From assembly GCA_030407085.1 (NCBI GenBank), contig CM059582.1:50915001-50979000 (forward strand): 64,000 nucleotides of DNA, written 5' to 3'. The position numbers and the translations under genes were made by a program. Source of the DNA: Trichopria drosophilae (lineage: Eukaryota; Arthropoda; Insecta; Hymenoptera; Diapriidae). A model generated the notes under the pieces. The model saw only the letters and a list, made by a program, of their open reading frames with translations. It was not told the origin of the DNA and did not search any database. This document shows, one piece after another, positions 24,267 to 37,160 of the stretch (position 1 is its first letter; every line of letters begins with the position of its first letter).

Positions 24267-24338
24267 CCAATTACAACTCGGGGTCCAATTACAACTGGAG
24301 GACCAATTACAACTCGGGGACCAATTACAACTGGAGGG
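24267..24338. repeat. 18-bp minisatellite, four units, alternating variants
   Basis: CCAATTACAACT starts at 24267, 24285, 24303 and 24321, exactly 18 bases apart. Units alternate between endings CGGGG(T/A) and GGAGG(A/G), giving a 36-bp higher-order unit. On the minus strand the array reads as alternating VVIGPR / VVIGPP hexapeptides within a 66-residue frame, with no evidence that it is translated. Confidence 0.9.
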
Positions 24339-24772
24339 TCAGGGATACTTCTGAAACTAGTAAACTTGAAAATTTTAACCAATTGAAAATTAATTAACCA
24401 ACACTGAGAGATGATGGAAAAGGACGGAAACATTGCGTTCTAAATGTTTGTGTATTATTAGTGGAATTCCTTTTTATCCACCTGTCCGCTACACCAAGAA
24501 GTTTTTTTTGTAACACACCTATTTCAAATACAGACGGACAAAGAAGAACCTTACAATTTCATTTTTTCAAAAAAAAAAGAATTCCTTTTTTGTTAAGTTG
24601 CGTCGTTTTTTTAATTTTTAGTTGATAATGCTTAGTAGAAAGTGCAAAATTGTAGAGTGTTAAAAAAATTAGAGTAATAAAGTCAATACATCTATGCGTT
24701 CCATTCATTTTAAATCTTCATAATGCCTGCAGTTCTAAGGTAAGTGCTTTTTACAGTCACAAGAATTTTAAT
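24339..24772. other. No supported gene; AT-rich spacer
   Basis: Nothing recognisable is seen. Confidence 0.35.
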
Positions 24773-26112
24773 TACACCCATTATCGTCCAAGTCGACGAT
24801 TTGTAACTCATTTTCAAAGCTCTCTAGCAAATCGAAAAATGAAAATATCATAATGAACCCAACTTACTATACTAATTGGGGGTATGCTCTATCGATTTAT
24901 GAGGTCAAAACTGCGTTTCTTTGCTGCAGAAAAACAATATGGCGGATTTTATCATGAAAAGTACCGAAAAAAGGGAAAGTTTTTGTTTCGACAATTTTTT
25001 TGTACATGGATAATGGATGGAGAACCATTTGAAACTATGGACAAACGTGGACAAATAAGTTGCATTTTAAGAGTGAAAATTTTGTCATGCAATACTCATT
25101 GCAAAATATTTTGATCCTACTTTCTATCCTTTCACTCTTGTACCAAGAGCTCATTTTATTCAAAATGTTTATATTTGAATCCTTTAGGTAGTACAAATCT
25201 AAATCTAATAAAAATCCATCAGAAATACAAAATCCCCAAAATTGACGACCAAATCGTATGGGGTTTCCTTGAATGAACTGCTTCAAAGAGGTTCTGGCAT
25301 ACGATTTGGGCATCACGTCAGCATTAGACAAAGCGGTTCCAAAATATACAAAACGTTGAAAATTGTCTCTAATTTATTCAATAAAACTCGAACCTTATCA
25401 TCGAGGTTTTTATCTATGAATTTAGAGCATTTCAAATATTGCACCTGCCAGATAGGGTCCGCCATTTTGATTTAGAAAATTCCTCATAATGTTTCAATTC
25501 ATTATGATCCGAAACATAAAGAAATACAGTAAAATAAAGCACCGAAACATTTACCGACGAGGCATGTGAAAAATTCCATTACTTTTTTCATTTCCAGGAC
25601 TGCCACAGTGAATCCGCCAATATACTAACATCGTCAAATATGTTAAAAAGCGATCATGAATATTTCATAATTCGAAATTTTACATTTTAATACAAAAATT
25701 TAGATAAATGTCGCTTTATTTCAGAAATATTCATGGAATATAGTATTTTTAGAAATTTTCACACATTTCCGCAATTTTTAATTGGATAAACTGACTGGAG
25801 TTCCATTAAAAAAAATCCCCTTAAACTGCAACTTATTTGTCGACGTTTGTCCACAGTTTAGAATGGATCTCCATCCATCCATTTCTAAAAAATTGTCAAA
25901 ACAAACATTTTTCCGATTTTCCTTACCTTTTCAGATAATATCTGCCATATTATTTTTCTGCGCAAGGAAACGCAATTTTGACCCCATAAATCAATAGAGC
26001 ATACACAAAAATAGTTAGGTAAGATGGTCTCATTATATTTTCATTTTTCCATGTGCTAGAGAGCGTTGGTCATGAGCTAAAAATCTCGTTATCTTGGACG
26101 TTAATGGGTTAA
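24773..26112. mobile_element. TTAA-type foldback with ~300-bp arms (CCCATTAACGTCC terminus)
   Basis: The right end TGGACGTTAATGGG precedes TTAA (26109-26112). The left end reads ACACCCATTATCGTCCAAG, with a decayed TTA. The arms 24773-25080 and about 25797-26112 are inverted copies: CTCTCTAGCAAATCGAAAAA and TATGCTCTATCGATTTATGA are mirrored on the right, and both arms carry an AATATGGC(G/A)G motif. Between them is about 700 bases with another GGTCCGCCATTTTGATTT copy near 25455. No transposase is seen. Confidence 0.75.
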
Positions 26113-27422
26113 CGAATCGTACATTAGTAGATTAGTCTATGTTATCGAATTTTACATTAGTAGATTTAATCAAACTCTTTGACTATAATGATGAAATTGT
26201 TTGTTATTTGTAGAAATTGGACACTCATATTCATTCATACTTTGTTCTTGTATTACGATGTTATTTAAAAATGATTATTTGTATGTATTTCATATTGGTT
26301 TTAATATCTTTGGAGTTGAAATTGTGACATTTGAAGAAATCAAGAAAACTTAAATTAAGAAAAGGTACTTATAACTATCAATAAAATTATATTTTTTCTT
26401 CGAACATTCTTAAGGGAAAAGTATGAAACAAAAATACACGCAGATGGGGTATTGAAATATAATTCCTTAATAAGTATATTTCCCACTTTCATGTATAATT
26501 TGTATTATTAATCGTTTTAAAATTGGGAAACAGTTAAAATAGTATAAAGAATACCGAATAAAAAATTACATTACACACACACAGTAATGATTTAGTATTC
26601 GTTTACTAATACTATTACAAATAGTATCGAACACTACTGTAATGGTGCCTAACACTACGTGTATGATATCCAATACTTCTTGCAGTAGCAAATTAAATTG
26701 AGTGTTTCTAAAAATACCATATTTTGTCAGGAAATATATCGTTATTAATAAAAGTTTTATAATGTCCACATTTTTCGAATTAGCTGCGCCTATAATATGT
26801 AGTTTATTTTAGCCAAATGGCGAAGCTAATTGTGGTGACGATGAAATATTTATTTCTCATATTTAAAAATCAACGTTTCAACAACTAGACTCATTTCTTT
26901 TGCAAATCCTTATTTGTAAACGCACATCGTGTTTTATATGGTTAGAACCTTTTTGGGAATTAGATTTGAAATTAAAAAAGGAAGAGAATGATAAAAGAAT
27001 CAAAATGAATAAGAATCAATAATTTATTTTTTTGTTATTAGTTAATGATTTTGAAATGCCTTGAAAATGTTTTGAAATAATAATTTTTTGTTTTATTATT
27101 TTCAAATTTCTGAAAAATTGACTTTATCAGTATCCATAAATGCACCAATCGAATCAAGCGTTTGATGTAAGTGTGTATAACTTACATAGAGTAATGTGCA
27201 TTATCAAAGTTCGATCGAGCAAACAAAATAAATTGCATATATGTGGGTTATGGCACGGTGACGCCATATGTCGTCGTCCCCATTGGCGGTGTTATTTGAA
27301 ATAATTTCCTATCGTGTTCGTTTACCTGGTGATTCAACGATTTTATTAAATATGTGATTCCGCAAAATTATGAAAGACAGTGTTTAACGATAGTTCTTAA
27401 TTTTAATTTCGAATAAGTAGTT
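26113..27422. other. No supported gene; AT-rich spacer
   Basis: Nothing recognisable is seen. Short CA-repeat-like sequence lies near 26575. Confidence 0.35.
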
Positions 27423-27426
27423 TTAA

Positions 27427-28360
27427 CCATTAAGACTACGAACAAAGTATACAAAGCAGTTTCTTCATCTGAATTATGTATTTGATATATTTTGATCCAC
27501 TACTTGAAACTTGTTACTCCAGAATTTTCAAAATTCAAGATGGCCGACAAAAATTAAAAAATTTATTTGATCGAGGTAAAACTGGGTTCTCCAGAGTTTT
27601 CGGGATCGCAGATTACGAATCTAATCTTAGATTTTCAAAATTCAAAATGACCGATTCAATATGTCAGCAGAAATGTACAAACAGTTTTCGAGGTTGTAAA
27701 AGACGAAATATGAAATTTCAGCATTCGTGACCGGTTGCTGAATCTGCTAAATTTTATTTTGAAAATGTAACGTTATTCAGTATTCGGTTTGATTTTGGTC
27801 AAATAATATTTTACAATTCGGACATCATTTTGAATTCGCTCGAAAACCCTCCAGACCCTATTTCACCTCGATCAAGTAAATTTTTACATTCTGGTCGGCC
27901 ATATTGGATCCGCTATTTTGAATATTGAAAATCTATGGCCAGATTCGTAATCAGTAACCTCGAAATTTCCCGAGTACCGAGTTTCACATCGATCAAGTAA
28001 TATTTTGCATTTCGGTCGTCCATATTGGATCCGTCATTTTTAATTTTGAAAATTTGATGCCAGAGTCATAACCAGCGACCCCCTAAAACCCTCGAGTACC
28101 CAGTTTCGTCTTATTTCAATGTTTTTTTTTTCTGCATACAGTCTTTTTAAAAAAACACGTAATTTTTGTACATTGTTCGTCATTATAAACAATTTAACGC
28201 AATAATTCATAATAAATATTATTTTTTTTTTCATTTAAAAACATGTTATCGAAGTATGGAAGAACAAATTTGGACTAAAATTAAATTTTAATCTACGAAA
28301 AAATAAAAAAAAATGAATTACAAAAAGATGCCCTACAGAAAGGACACGTGCTTCAAAGGG
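27427..28360. mobile_element. Probable TTAA-flanked element with inverted ATGGCGG-type repeats
   Basis: The right end CTTCAAAGGG precedes TTAA (28361-28364). A plausible but diverged left end is TTAACCATTAAG at 27423. Inside, direct repeats on the left (TTCGGGATCGCAGATTACGA near 27600) face inverted ones on the right: CATATTGGATCCG starts near 27900 and 28021, about 121 bases apart, and TAATCAGTAACCTCGAAA lies near 27950. The unit is the same as at 130-515. The left boundary is uncertain. Confidence 0.5.
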
Positions 28361-28364
28361 TTAA

Positions 28365-31019
28365 GATTTGACATTTTTTTTTCTTTTTCCTAGTTTTTTA
28401 CTCTTTAAACACATGCTACACCTTTATGAAGAAACTTTATGGATAAATATCGAAGTTGGAAATATATAAAATTTTTGTTTGTATTTTGTAAACTTGTGTA
28501 ATAATGAGACTTGATGATAATTATTTTTTGGGCTGTTATCTATTACAAAATATTAAAAATGCAACGAAATATGTATGATATTTAGAATAATATATAATAG
28601 ACTAATATGCAAAAAAATTATTTGAATCTACCTCAACTATAGGAATGAAATAATTTTCATAATTGTGTGTTTTCTGGGTACAGATTATGGCATGGCATTG
28701 TACATACTTTCCGGCAGTTATTTTTAGCTCTATAACTGGACGAACTTTCATTACGATGTAATGTATGATTACTTAGTAGACGTAGTGCAATGCACCCTAA
28801 CATCACTCCAACACGTAACTACGAGTCTATATTGGTCTAGTAATCATTTCTATCACATTATCTTTGAGTATTTTTAGTAAGTAGATCTAAGTATTTGCAC
28901 CTTGCATTTCCGCGGCATGCGTGACTCACGCCAAGTTCGACGCTACAGCGGGTTACGTAACAACGCGGCATCGACCTGTCAACCTAATTTCCAAATTGCT
29001 AATTCAAAAGGAATCGGAAATGGGCACTAGGCACATAAAGTGCAAAGATGTGTTATCAGCCACCTTGCATGCGCCACGAAAACTCAGGGGAGAAACCGAA
29101 GAATAAAAGGTTTAAGGCGATGCGTGTCGATTGAGTCATTGCTTTTAGGGTGAATTTCGATATAAATAAATCGCGCAAAATGACCTTTTATTAAATATTA
29201 TTTTAAATCGTTTATAGGCGTGGTTGCTAAAGTATGACGGGTCTTTTTGGCAGTAAATTTTTACCAAATTTGAAAATTTAAATTTTAACCAAAAATTCAG
29301 TTAAATAAATGAGAAACGATAAAGCAGCAAAACAGGGCAAAATTACCTATTTTCGACCTTCTATCAGCCAGAGAGATTTTCTCGGCCACGGCTTATTTAC
29401 CTAAAATAGAAGTCAAATTACGGTAAGTGGCGACAAAAGTGGAACTAATTTGTCGGTTGAAATTTGATAATACATCCTCTTTCTTAGATATATGAGTAAT
29501 TCTACAGAACCTTCAATTTTTTTAGTACGCGACTAAGTATCTTACAAACAAATGAATATCGCACTAAACGATCAAGATTCTTTTTCTACGATATATTAAA
29601 ATGATAGCCCTTATATGTTTTTTAAGATTATAAACCACTGGAGAGAAGAAAAATTAACGTAAAGTACGATTTTTACCGAATTTCACAACGTACAATCAAT
29701 CCAACAATGTCATTTTGATATCACTAAAAAAAAAGTAACTATTATCCAATCACTCTGAAAATTTCAGAGAATCTTCGTATACTCTTGGAGTTTCAATAAA
29801 CTACATGCCAAGAGGGTGCTTATATTTTAAAAAATTGTGCAGCTTAAAATGTAAGCGTCCACCGATTATTCCAAATTCGGAAATTTATTACTTTTTTCAA
29901 TATGGAGAAAATAACTTTTCATTTCTTGAATTCTTATTGTTAGTTTCATAGAATAATTCTACACTAAAAGCCAAAAAAAAAAATAAGATGAACGACATAC
30001 TTGTGCCTCATAAACTAACTTTGTAGGAAGTCTCTAAAAATTATCAAATCAGTGCATAACTCGTTCGAATACACAACATTTTCGAGTGGCACAGTTAAAT
30101 GTTGTTTAGGCACGCTTAAAACTACGTTCTAATTTCTTCTTTAAAGTACTTATAAATCTCCTATCATGTGTTTAACTTGTCATTGGTTATCCTACACCGT
30201 GAAATCGACATTTCAATAATAAAAAATGTTGACAATTTTTAAAATTTTTATTATTTGACATTTTTAAGTGTATAATAGGAGACAAACATTCTAAGAAATA
30301 AATTAGCATTTTTCTAGGTTGAAAATAAACATAGATTACACCTTTACGGCTGATGTCTTTAGACTCCCGCAATAACAATTTTAAAAAATTGAATTCTAAA
30401 ATTTTTTTATTAGCGATAATAAATAATTAGTAAAAAAACTGTATTTCTCGTAACAAGTACCTTATCTTCAAATATAAAAACTATGATATATACAATATAA
30501 GCACACCTGCATCTACCATTAGGCTATTTTTAGTTTCAACTTTGACTTTATTCAACTTTATAAAACTTTATTCAAAAACGAGAAAAACGCCAACTTTTCC
30601 TTGAAGTGCTGTAAAAACCAAAAAAATATGTAAAATTAGTGTGCAATTCTTCCCCCTCCCACGGTTTCAGTAAATCTCATGTTATTTCCATAAATTTGTA
30701 TATTAGGTACTAAATCCGCTATTTCAAAATCACATCGTATGCATATTTAGCGATCATGAAAATCCCCGAAACAATTCATTTCCACAGAATCTTTGGATTG
30801 GCTATCGTTTCCAATTTTTTTAGCTGTCTTATTGGACACATTTATAATTTCAAGAATCTGAGACCAGATTCTTATTCAGCGTTCATAAGAGTTCCCCTGT
30901 GGGGATTTTTAATGGGAATTTGCTAATGTGTTTAATGTTGGGTTAGCCATTTTTAATTTTACTTATGGAGCCTTGCGAATAAGAAAATGAAAGTGATGCA
31001 ATATGTGCATTAAATTTTG
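28365..31019. other. No supported gene; AT-rich spacer
   Basis: A GC-balanced patch at 28910-29110 has a short open frame without recognisable motifs. Nothing else is supported. Confidence 0.35.
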
Positions 31020-31109
31020 TAACGACCTGGGACCCAGTAGTCAGAGCCCTGGATGCATCTAGCAGTCGAAATTATATTGCAAACCGCTGCTTGAAAACAA
31101 GAAAAATTG

Positions 31110-31190
31110 CTACTCGGTCAGGGATCGAACTCACGACCTACGACTTTATCAGGTGGGAATCGACTGATGGCCGCTGCTGTACTTGATGTG
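31110..31190 (-). mobile_element. Possible tRNA-derived SINE head (minus strand)
   Basis: On the minus strand GAGTTCGATCCC fits a Pol III B box (GGTTCGANTCC), and a GGCCATCAGTCG stretch about 40 bases upstream is a weak A box. The CCACCTGATAAAGTCGTAGG between them is like the anticodon-arm region of SINE heads. No tail or target duplication was identified, so the element limits are unknown. Confidence 0.3.
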
Positions 31191-31279
31191 GGTTTCTGCA
31201 GAGTCCTACATCCTCGAAAAATGTGATTATGGCGCCATCTAAAAAACGATCTGCAGCTCTCTTGCTACACAGGATCTAT

Positions 31280-31660
31280 CAACCAGGCGGAATTTCGATT
31301 TCCTGATCGGGACTTGTTAAAGCTTGACCGTTGGAATCAAGCCTGCACGGGGAAAAAATTGGATTTGTTGTAGCTGGATAGATCTCGAGAAGGTTGGCAT
31401 TTCTATGACTCGTGCCGATCCGAGAAGATACGACTCCGCATGCGCATAGAGGCATTCCAGTAAGAGTGACGAAATCTCCAACTGGAGTTGTAAGAACTTC
31501 AACATCGAGTCAGCGCAAGCATATGTTCTACGAATGAATCGAGTTGATGGTGCTTGCTAACCGATCCAGCTGCCACAATTCCATTTTCCCAGTGCAGGCT
31601 TGACTCCAACGATCAAGTTTTGACACGTCTCGATCAGGAAATCGAAATTACGCCTGGTTG
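31280..31660. mobile_element. Foldback MITE with ~75-bp arms (CAACCAGGCG termini)
   Basis: The left arm CAACCAGGCGGAATTTCGAT, followed by TTCCTGATCGGGAC, is mirrored at 31586-31660, ending CGAAATTACGCCTGGTTG. GGCTTGACTCCAACGATCAAG on the right pairs with TTGACCGTTGGAATCAAGCC on the left. The span is 381 bp and no clear target duplication is seen. Confidence 0.75.
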
Positions 31661-31898
31661 AATTTCGACTACGAGGATCATGCAGAGTCAGCCAGAATCA
31701 GCCAGGGCAGGGTCCAGGTCGTCCGGGTCATGTACGATCGGTAGGGCCAATTAGCCTCGAAGGCAGAAAGAACCGGAATAAAAAAAAAATATTGTGACAG
31801 TAGTCCTAGCTCGACTATTGCGGTCTTTCTCTTTCTCTTTATTTCCTGCAGACCTAGAAGTAATAGATTCCTGAAAATTGGAGCGAAACCGTGACGTA

Positions 31899-32087
31899 AT
31901 GGTCGTTTTGAATCTCTCTCTCTTGTTTCTCTTCACTCTAGTCGCTTCTGGCCTTCATCTGACCAATTCTTCTAACCTCATCTCTTCCATTGGCTCCTTC
32001 TTTGGTACGATCGGCAGCGTTGGCAGGATCGACGCAAAGATCTTTCTGCGTCGCTGCGAGTTACGTGGAGCAGCAGACTCGTTGTAA
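31899..32087 (+). CDS. Small ORF with possible signal peptide (doubtful)
   Basis: An ATG opens 62 codons. The start MVVLNLSLLFLFTLVASG is hydrophobic like a signal peptide; the remainder is Ser/Gly-rich, then basic (LRRCELRG), with no cysteine framework. It lies in a GC-rich block and overlaps open frames on the opposite strand. No family is recognised. It may be a first exon or a chance frame. Confidence 0.18.
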   Translation: MVVLNLSLLFLFTLVASGLHLTNSSNLISSIGSFFGTIGSVGRIDAKIFLRRCELRGAADSL

Positions 32088-32851
32088 ACGAGACCCATAA
32101 TTCTCGATTTCGAAAGGGTTGTGCGAGAGAGCGATCGGCACGGCAATTAGTCCCGATTAATTCCTCAAAAATGAGAAAAGAACGCGGTTGGGCCAAGGAA
32201 AGAAGCGCGCGTGCACCTGAGCGTCCCGAACGCGACGCGTCGCTCTGCGGTAGGTCTTAGGTGGATGAAGTCCAGGAATCCGCCAGTCGAATAATAGGAG
32301 GACGGTCCAGGCTAAAGACTAACCACACACGAGGCGACGCTGGAAGCTGTTGCAGGGATCACCCTACGTAGCGTGCGTTTTCGCGGGCGTGTACGCGTAT
32401 AAACGCGGGTACCAATACGATACGTGGCAGCGCAGTTTAATGCCACAGTGCGGCCTACTTAGCGGTCCGCTTGATTAACATGGAGTGATTAATAGTCGCT
32501 CCCTCTTGTCCGTATAGCAACCCCACCTCATAGCCGGCCGGCGGCGGCTTCGGAGATCTAATCGCACGATATTTATTGCCCTGCGCGTTCGCCGTCCACC
32601 TCGAATCTCGCCTCTTGGCGTTTTTCTTTTTCTGCATTTTTCTCGATTCCCTCATTTCTTTTTAGCCCCTTATTCATCCCTCTTAGGCCTTCTACGCTTT
32701 CGCCTCATCGATTTTATTGATTCGTCGAATTCACCCGGAATCCTCGTACTCATCGTTTATAAGCCACCTTTTATCAACAAAACGTATTGTCTCTAGTATG
32801 GATGTTCGAAAGTTCAGGAGATAATGGATGTCATATTCTAAGAGAACTTTG
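32088..32851. promoter_or_regulatory. CpG-rich block with TATA/Inr-like elements
   Basis: The stretch is rich in CG dinucleotides (CGCGACGCGTCGC, GGCCGGCGGCGGC). TATAAA at 32398-32403 is followed 36 bases later by CAGTTT, near an arthropod initiator (TCAGT). This could be a core promoter on the plus strand, but no downstream exon was identified, and the spacing is slightly long. Confidence 0.25.
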
Positions 32852-34154
32852 GAGTTCACCTCAAAAACCGACAAATCACACAACAGACACTTCAATAACC
32901 AGGGATTTCAAAATGCAGACATTAAAAAACCCGACATTTCAAAATACACACACTGGAAGGTCTCACTGAAAGTTCAAGGTCAAAAACCTTTGATCAAGGG
33001 GTTAATTTTGTAGGTCACTTGAAGGTCAAATCATTTTCACACACGGATTATTTATTAAGCACATTTAGAATCATTTAGTCAATCATTAATTACATTTTTA
33101 GAATATGTAGGGGAGAAGTGGCAGCTGTGGGCATCGGTTGTGGGCACCCTGGCGTAACTTTGGGAAAAAAGCAAATGAGCCAAATCTAACTAAATGTTAA
33201 GTGTATGCTGTAGCCGCACGTACCTTTGTTGCGAAAACCAAAGCGAAGAAACACATCTGTGTTTTGCTGGAAACAAATAACTGTTTTTATTTGTGTAAAT
33301 CGGCATAGATCTATTATTTAATATTTATAAAAGTGCCACAAATCGAAGTGAATCAATCGAGAAAGTCAGTGCAATACATATTTACGCAGTTAATTGATCA
33401 TATTTTGTGTTTCAAAACCGAACGTCACCAAAATGTTTACAACCGCTGTTGTATTCATGACGTGTCAATATGGTCGTTAAAGTCGGTTGTGGGTACCCAA
33501 ATTGGGTCGGTTGTGGGCACCTCCTTTTTTTAAATCGTTAAATATCGTCTTTGATGTAAACGTAATTAATTTTTCACAATTGTTAATGGTGTTTTTATGT
33601 ATTTTTCGATGTTATTACAGATGTCGACGAAGAAGAAATCGATAAAATCATCTTCTGTTGTTATTTTGACTTTGTTACTTTGACATTGTTATTTTGCCAT
33701 TGAAGGCCGTTGAAATAAAGAAATTTATATTTTTTCCACATCTGCGGTGATTTACTTCATTTTTGTCAATTTTTAGCCGATTCTTCAAGGGTGCCCACAA
33801 CCTACCCAAAAAAATTTTTTTCCCAAAAATGACCACTTTACTAAATTGTTAATACAATTTTTTTAATCGACGAAATTAATTTTTTTTCGTCGTCAATTGT
33901 TACCTAAGGTCTCTAGCTCTCTATACATATGCATATGTTCATATAATGTCTACCCGTGTACAAGTTATGACTCAAAAACGAAAGTGTGCTCACAACCGCC
34001 ACTTCTCCCCTACATTTTGAAATGTCAGGTTTTTGAATGTCTGTATTTTGAAATGTCTGGTTTCTGAATGTCGGTTTTTTTAAATGCCTGGATTTTGAAC
34101 GTCGGGCTTTTGAAGTGTCTGTTTTATGATTTGTCGGGTTTTTGAGGCGCACCC
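32852..34154. mobile_element. 8-bp-TSD foldback element (GGGTGCACCTC family), interrupted
   Basis: The direct 8-mers GAACTTTG at 32844-32851 and 34155-34162 flank it. The left arm reads TTCACCTCAAAAACCGACAA and the right arm ends TTTTTGAGGCGCACCC. Arms contain runs of CAGACA/CCGACA words separated by A-rich spacers. A 901-bp TA-flanked element (33110-34010) sits in the middle. An 8-bp duplication is typical of hAT or P superfamilies. Confidence 0.85.
33110..34010. mobile_element. TA-flanked element nested inside the foldback (GGGGAGAAGTGGC termini)
   Basis: Termini GGGGAGAAGTGGC and GCCACTTCTCCCC are bordered by TA (33108-33109, 34011-34012). The interior repeats the subterminal word CGGTTGTGGGCACC near 33134, 33484 and 33508, and in complement near 33790 and 33984. 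The empty site is seen in a sister copy near 52250 (GAATATGTACATT), confirming a single TA insertion. No transposase is recognisable, and open frames are short. Confidence 0.85.
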
Positions 34155-34162
34155 GAACTTTG

Positions 34163-37160
34163 TATGCAATTTTTCTGATTCACAAAAATTGCACTCTTAA
34201 AATCATGGACAAATTTATTTCCTGAGGAATGGAAGATGTTATAGGAATTCCAGAACAAGTGTTTTAGTGCTTTTTATGAAATATTTAAAACTTTTGGTGA
34301 TAGTTCCCGAAACTGAAAAGAAACATAATTCACGGAATCGTTACCCAAGCAGCAAAGTAAGGAATTCTGATCCCAGCCACGGTTGAAATGTCCTATTTTA
34401 GTAAAAAATAGCCAAATTACAACCTAAAATATGTCTGCTAAGTCAAAATGTATTTGAGACCTTTTTGATGGGTTAATTTAACCAAATAATGCCTTCAAAA
34501 ATGGAGTTTTGTAAATTTTTAAATTAATTTTTCCAGCAGTAATGTTTTTTGCTGATGTTAGGAGCTCCTCTGCACAATTTGAAAGAGGTGTAAAAATACT
34601 TATAAATTTACATTCATAGTTGTTATATAAACTTTTTCTTTTGTTTACTTATTTACTTTGTATTTATTGACATTGGTTTTCTTTTTTAGCTGTTTATCCA
34701 TCTATCATGATGATGTTAATGCATGTGTCGGACAAATTCTACTTGAACTAAACAATTAGTTTCCGTAGATTGTGTAACTTTTCTTTGATGTAGTTCATTT
34801 AACCGAGCAAATTAAAAAATTATTAGACAAAGTAGAATTTTTCAAATAAAAAAATGTTAATGCTGACAAAAAGACCAGAAGTTTAAATGTATACATGTTA
34901 TATGTTGGTGTTTCTGGATGTGAATTTGGTGGGTGAAGTTTAGGAAGGATGAAACAAAATTTAGTACTTTTGAGAGTAATAAAAAGAAGTTAATAGACTT
35001 TTTTTACCATTTTCCGTTTTTAAACGAAGCAAAAGATTTTCAATTGAAAGGTATAACAACCGAAGCTCTCATTAGTACGTAATCAAAGCTATAGTAACTC
35101 TCTTTTTTTATATGAATTCTGTTAACTCTGATAATCCTCATGAGTATGTCAAGGAAAAGAATTTCAATCAGACAGTCTATTGTATTTTCGAGAGTATCTG
35201 AAAATATTGACACAAAATGTGACAAATAAGGACAAAAAAGAAATAAAAAAATTCTAATTTTGCGGTTAAAATTATCTTATATTTATACATCAACTGAATC
35301 AAACTTAATGTTATTTCGATGCGAGTTTCAAGTTTACATCTGAAATTGTAATTTACTAATTATTATTCACGTCATGCAAAATACAGGTCGATGTAACACG
35401 AAGTTCTGTATTTCACAGTACTTGAGGTATGTTGACTTTATCGATACGCGCACTTAAAGCCCCAAGCAGAAGTTTAAGAAAGAATCAGGTCCCACCTGCA
35501 ATAATTCACTAACGAATGTATTAACGATTCCCAATCGGTTCTTCGTACCCTCTCGGGAATGCCCGAAGCTTTAGGCTAGTTCATTCTTCAAATGTAACGT
35601 ATTAATTATAATCGAAAATATATGTATATATAAGAACTGATGCGTATACTTTATAGTGCAATTCAATATTACCGAGGTCATTTGATTTGTTAATTAGTTA
35701 TTCAGTCTTGTATTGCACGATTTACATATTATGGTTGTGATGTTTTTTAGGATTACGACGTATATTTTGCGTGATGATAAGTTTCGCTTAGAGTCACTTC
35801 ATCATATAATATGAGCTCAATTACCATAATACAATCGCGAAATATAAATTCATAACAAACGTCTACATAACGGTAACAGTGTTATAATAAATTCGGATAA
35901 TGAATAGCAGAATAAAAGTTTGCGTGGTATTTCTTATGTAAAATTTTTAATCTTTAAAAAAACTCAAAATTTACACCCTCGTTACTTACTTTTCTAGTAA
36001 GGAGAAAGACCTTAATAAATAAGATCAAATAATATTAAATGGATCGTGGAATAATTTTTAGCAATGAAAAGTAGCTATAAAATATACAGCAAAATCAGAT
36101 AATGTAAAGAATAGGTCACACCAATCATTTTTATTTGCATAAAAATCAGTATTCTGAATATTTCAAGCAATTCTAAGTCATAATCGTTTTATTTCATAGT
36201 CACTCATGTTGGTTAAATTAGACTAAACCATTTCATGACATATAAAAGTATGTTTTAGTTATAATAATATTGCATGGCTACGATTTTTACGTTATGGATA
36301 TTTATACGCTAAAAATTCTTAGATTTTTACAATTTAACTGTGTGCTATTACAGCTTTTCAAGTTTTTTCTAATCGAATAATCTAAATACAGTGATGTATG
36401 TACTTTTCTGTTAAAGAGCACTGAATTCTGTTCAAAATAAGAAAAAATCCTAAGTTTTAGTCAGTTGCACTTTACAAGTAGAAGACCCTTAAAGGAAACG
36501 TATCTACGTGTTAATCAGGGGCATTCTTTTTGAACATCTCTTTTTAAAGCCATTTTTAATATATTAAACATTTTCATCCTATGTCTTTTTCAATATCATC
36601 ACTGTATTAATAAGTTACGAGAATCAACGTATAATGGCAAGTAAATATGTCCACGAGAAAGAATGAAAACATCTACAAAATCTATGTTAAAAATTTTTTT
36701 CCTGACCACTCGTCCTAACAAAAAAATTTACGAAAACAGGAAATATTAAAAATTCGTGAAAGTGAAAAAATACTCTAAACATTTTTTATCGAGGAATAAC
36801 AATTTTCTGCATCGGCTAAACCTCTACATTTATATACCCGAACGATAATATGTTACGAAAATAAAAATTAAAAACTACGTCAAAGAAAGTCAAAATGTTA
36901 GTTAACAAGCAAGTTCTTAAACAATGAAACATTACTTAATCTTTTTCTGAACAGTTTTGTGCACTTTCATTTGTTATTTCAAGAATCAGCCATATTTAAT
37001 CGTTATTTTAATATAATTTTGAAAGTATTCTGGATAAACAGATTACAAACCAAGTAACGTAGTTATCACGAAGAATCGTAACGAAGTTTAATCAGTGTTC
37101 AACATGTCACGATTTACCATGTATAATTAATTCTGAATTACAAGTTTCAACCCTACCGAA
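34163..37160. other. No supported gene; AT-rich spacer
   Basis: No element ends or domain-bearing frames could be supported in 3 kb. Confidence 0.35.

Noticed and set aside
24267..24338. CRISPR-like array
   Set aside because: Units are contiguous 18-mers without unique spacers; it is a minisatellite in eukaryotic DNA.
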